From: JADZAI01 sp046348585
GTDB taxonomy: Bacteria; Pseudomonadota; Alphaproteobacteria; Micropepsales; Micropepsaceae
DNA length: 64,000 bases
Direction of reading: 5' to 3'
NCBI GenBank assembly: GCA_046348585.1
Contig: JAXMDZ010000009.1
Location: 1-64,000 of the forward strand
A program made the position numbers and the translations under genes. Below, piece after piece: positions 61,893 through 64,000 of the stretch. A model generated the notes under the pieces. It did no database searches. It worked only from the letters and a program-made list of their open reading frames with translations, and was not told the origin of the DNA. Positions within the stretch are counted from its first letter, which is position 1. The number at the start of each line of letters is the position of its first letter.

Positions 61893-63950
61893 TTAGGGCT
61901 TCGGCATCGCGTCCAGCGCTTCCTTCAGGCCGGGAACGTGTTCGGCCCCTTCGAGCACCTGAAGGCTGGCGCCGTTGAAGTCCTCGCCCACCGGCTGGTA
62001 GCGGCCGCCCAGGCACTGCGACAGGAAGCTCTCCGAGACCGCATAGAACGAGGTGCGGTTGGCGGGCTTGGCGAAGCCGTGGCCTTCGTCCGGGTAGAGG
62101 ACATAGGTGACGGGCAGGCCCCTTTCCTTCATCGCATTTACGATCTGGTCCGCCTCGTCCTTGTTGACGCGCGGATCGTTCGCGCCCTGGGCGACGAGCA
62201 GCGGCCGCTGGATGTCGCCGATATGGGTGACGGGCGAGCGCGAGGCGAGGAACGCCCGGCCTTCCTCCGTCGTCGGATCGCCGATGCGGCGATAGAGCAT
62301 CGGGCGGGCCGATTCCCAGTAGGGCGGGATCGTATTCATGAAGGTGTTGAGGTTGGTGACGCCCACGATATCGACGCCGCAGGCGAAAGTGGTGGGCGTG
62401 AAGGTCATGCCGACCATCGTCGCGTAGCCGCCATAGGAGCCGCCATAAATGGCGACCTTTTCCGGCGTGGTGACACCCTGGTCGATCGCCCACTGCACGG
62501 CGTCGAGCAGGTCGTCGTGCATCTTGCCGCCCCACTCGCCGTCGGCGGCGTTGATGAAGTTCTTCCCGTAGCCGGTCGAGCCGCGATAGTTCACCTGGAG
62601 CACCGCGTAGCCGCGATTGGCGAGCCACTGCGCTTCGCCGTCATAGCCATAGGTGTCCTGCGCCCACGGACCGCCATGCACGTTGAGCACCATCGGCACC
62701 GGCGATTCCGGCTTGCCGTCGCCGTTGGTGTCGGCCCCGGCGGGAAGCGTGAGGAACGAGGGCAGCGTGAGGCCGTCGCGCGCCTTGATCTCGACGCCGA
62801 ACATCGGCGCGAGCGTGTCGCCGGCCAGATCGGGGCGGACGTCGAAGAGCTTGGTCAGCGTCTTCGCCGTGCGGTCGTAGAGCTGGAAATTGACCGAGGC
62901 CGTCACCGGATCGTTCGAGACGATCCAGACGGTGTCGTCGCGCGACTGGCTGTTCAGCGTCCATTGGCCGGGCAGGTTGGCGTTCAGGAAGTCGATGTCG
63001 GCCTGGACCGACGGGTCGATCGCCGTCCATTCGGTCTTGAGGTAGTGGGTGGAGAAGGCGAGCGGGCGGCCGCTGACCGGATCGGAGATTGCGGCCTGGA
63101 CGTCGGCCTTGGGATTCTCGGCGACGACCTTGGTCTCGCCCGTCTCCAGATCGGTCGCGGTGAGGGCGATGGTGTCGCGGTTGCGGCTCTCGATGAAGTA
63201 GAGCGTCTTGCCGTCGGTGGACATGCCGGCCGGGGCGGTGGTCTGCGAATCCTCGAACGGAATGGTGGTGTAGGGCGTGGCGGCGAGCTTGTCGTCGAGC
63301 TTGACGACATCGGTCGAGCCGTCGGAATTGGTCTTGGAGGCGAAGCGCAGGTTCAGCGCGTCGTCGACGATATAGGCGTCATAGGCGTCGGTGTTGTCGG
63401 CGATCTTGGCGATCGTGCCGGTGCGGGTGTTGAGCAGATACGGGTCGAACCATTGCGGGTCGCGGTTGTTGAGGCCGATGACCATTTCGTCCGGGCGGCT
63501 CTCGCTGCCGCCGAACGGCACGACGCGGGTGTTCGGGAAATCGGTCAGCAGCTTGTTCTCGGCGGTCGCCGGATCGACGCTGTAGAGCAGGAAGTTCTCG
63601 TCGCCGCCCTTGTCGTTCAGATAGAGGATGACGGCGCTGTTGGCGGCCCAGAAATACTGGCGGATCGGACGTTCGGCCGCGTTGGTCACCGGCTTGGCGG
63701 CGGCGATGTCGCCGGCCGGGGCGACCCAGACGTTCAGCGCGCCGTCCTTGGGCGCGAGATAGGCGATCCACTTGCCGTCGGGGCTGATCTGCGGATTGGT
63801 CTTGTCGGGGTTGCCGAAGATTTCGCTGCGCGGGATCAGCGGCGCGCCGCCGTCCTGGGCCTGGGCGACGGCGAAGGCGGCGGGGACGAATATGCTGGTG
63901 GCCGCGAGAACCGCGAACAAGGCTGCGCGGACGCTCCTGGATTTCTGCAT
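61893..63950 (-). CDS. Secreted S9-family peptidase (prolyl oligopeptidase-like)
   Basis: 685 residues. Leader MQKSRSVRAALFAVLAATSI up to FAVAQA. N-terminal propeller (about 45-400: ISPDGKWIAYLAPKDGALNV). C-terminal alpha/beta hydrolase: VNYRGSTGYGKNF, nucleophile Ser505 in YGGSYGGY, Asp592 (GANDPRVNKDEA) and His624 (PDEGHGFAKP). It belongs with dipeptidyl/acylaminoacyl peptidases of the S9C type, which degrade peptides in the periplasm. Intact, with start within the window. Confidence 0.94.
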   Translation of the reverse strand: MQKSRSVRAALFAVLAATSIFVPAAFAVAQAQDGGAPLIPRSEIFGNPDKTNPQISPDGKWIAYLAPKDGALNVWVAPAGDIAAAKPVTNAAERPIRQYFWAANSAVILYLNDKGGDENFLLYSVDPATAENKLLTDFPNTRVVPFGGSESRPDEMVIGLNNRDPQWFDPYLLNTRTGTIAKIADNTDAYDAYIVDDALNLRFASKTNSDGSTDVVKLDDKLAATPYTTIPFEDSQTTAPAGMSTDGKTLYFIESRNRDTIALTATDLETGETKVVAENPKADVQAAISDPVSGRPLAFSTHYLKTEWTAIDPSVQADIDFLNANLPGQWTLNSQSRDDTVWIVSNDPVTASVNFQLYDRTAKTLTKLFDVRPDLAGDTLAPMFGVEIKARDGLTLPSFLTLPAGADTNGDGKPESPVPMVLNVHGGPWAQDTYGYDGEAQWLANRGYAVLQVNYRGSTGYGKNFINAADGEWGGKMHDDLLDAVQWAIDQGVTTPEKVAIYGGSYGGYATMVGMTFTPTTFACGVDIVGVTNLNTFMNTIPPYWESARPMLYRRIGDPTTEEGRAFLASRSPVTHIGDIQRPLLVAQGANDPRVNKDEADQIVNAMKERGLPVTYVLYPDEGHGFAKPANRTSFYAVSESFLSQCLGGRYQPVGEDFNGASLQVLEGAEHVPGLKEALDAMPKP

Positions 63951-64000
63951 GAGGGCTTGTCCTTCTGGGTCAGCGACGCGGGCGGCCGGCGTCAGGCGCT

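Overview
The window is GC-rich, densely coded chromosomal DNA from an alphaproteobacterium. The gene order carA / gatB-yqeY / dnaG / rpoD, the trxB-lrp divergent pair, an LpcC-like core glycosyltransferase, TonB-dependent receptors and secreted S9 peptidase all fit that class. The general look (Caulobacterales / Parvularculales / Sphingomonadales type) is an inference. No rRNA, tRNA or CRISPR array was seen, so the order cannot be fixed from this window.

Region 1 (1-13.95 kb): a glycerophosphodiester phosphodiesterase cut by the window edge, then about ten genes that are each broken by one or more frameshifts: a TonB-dependent receptor, a strictosidine-synthase-like propeller protein, msrB, a nitroreductase, a MarR regulator, a CHASE4 histidine kinase, a CapA-like protein, a small hypothetical, an AT-richer AAA/ABC-type ATPase and a HigB/HigA-type toxin-antitoxin pair. 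The reading frame is nearly always recovered after each shift, so poor base accuracy is as likely as gene decay. The ATPase is foreign in base composition and sits beside repeat-dense intergenic DNA and the toxin-antitoxin pair; it is the best candidate for an accessory defence function.

Region 2 (13.97-30.3 kb): intact uvrB carrying two palindromic repeat elements inside its 3' coding end. An envelope-protein cluster follows: three related two-cysteine lipoproteins, a four-helix membrane protein, a TPR protein, a DUF21-CBS transporter-like protein, a lipocalin and a PAN-domain protein. Then come a DUF486 protein, a glycosyltransferase, an aspartate-type aminotransferase, a frameshifted LuxR regulator, a secreted beta-propeller, an EF-G-like GTPase and an HAD phosphatase.

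Region 3 (30.8-49.5 kb): trxB and lrp, two tandem paralogous membrane histidine kinases, a Tet-type MFS exporter translationally coupled to a GT90 glycosyltransferase, an LpcC-like glycosyltransferase, greA, carB, a GumN/TraB-like secreted protein, a secreted RraB-like protein, a large intact TonB-dependent receptor, and carA.

Region 4 (49.7-64 kb): the macromolecular synthesis genes gatB/yqeY-dnaG-rpoD, a dienelactone hydrolase-RidA fusion, a membrane desaturase next to a 2OG-Fe(II) oxygenase-like gene, a secreted protein built of repeated modules, a glutathione peroxidase, two small proteins, a tightly coupled NTF2-like / GNAT / nitrilase operon, and an S9 peptidase.
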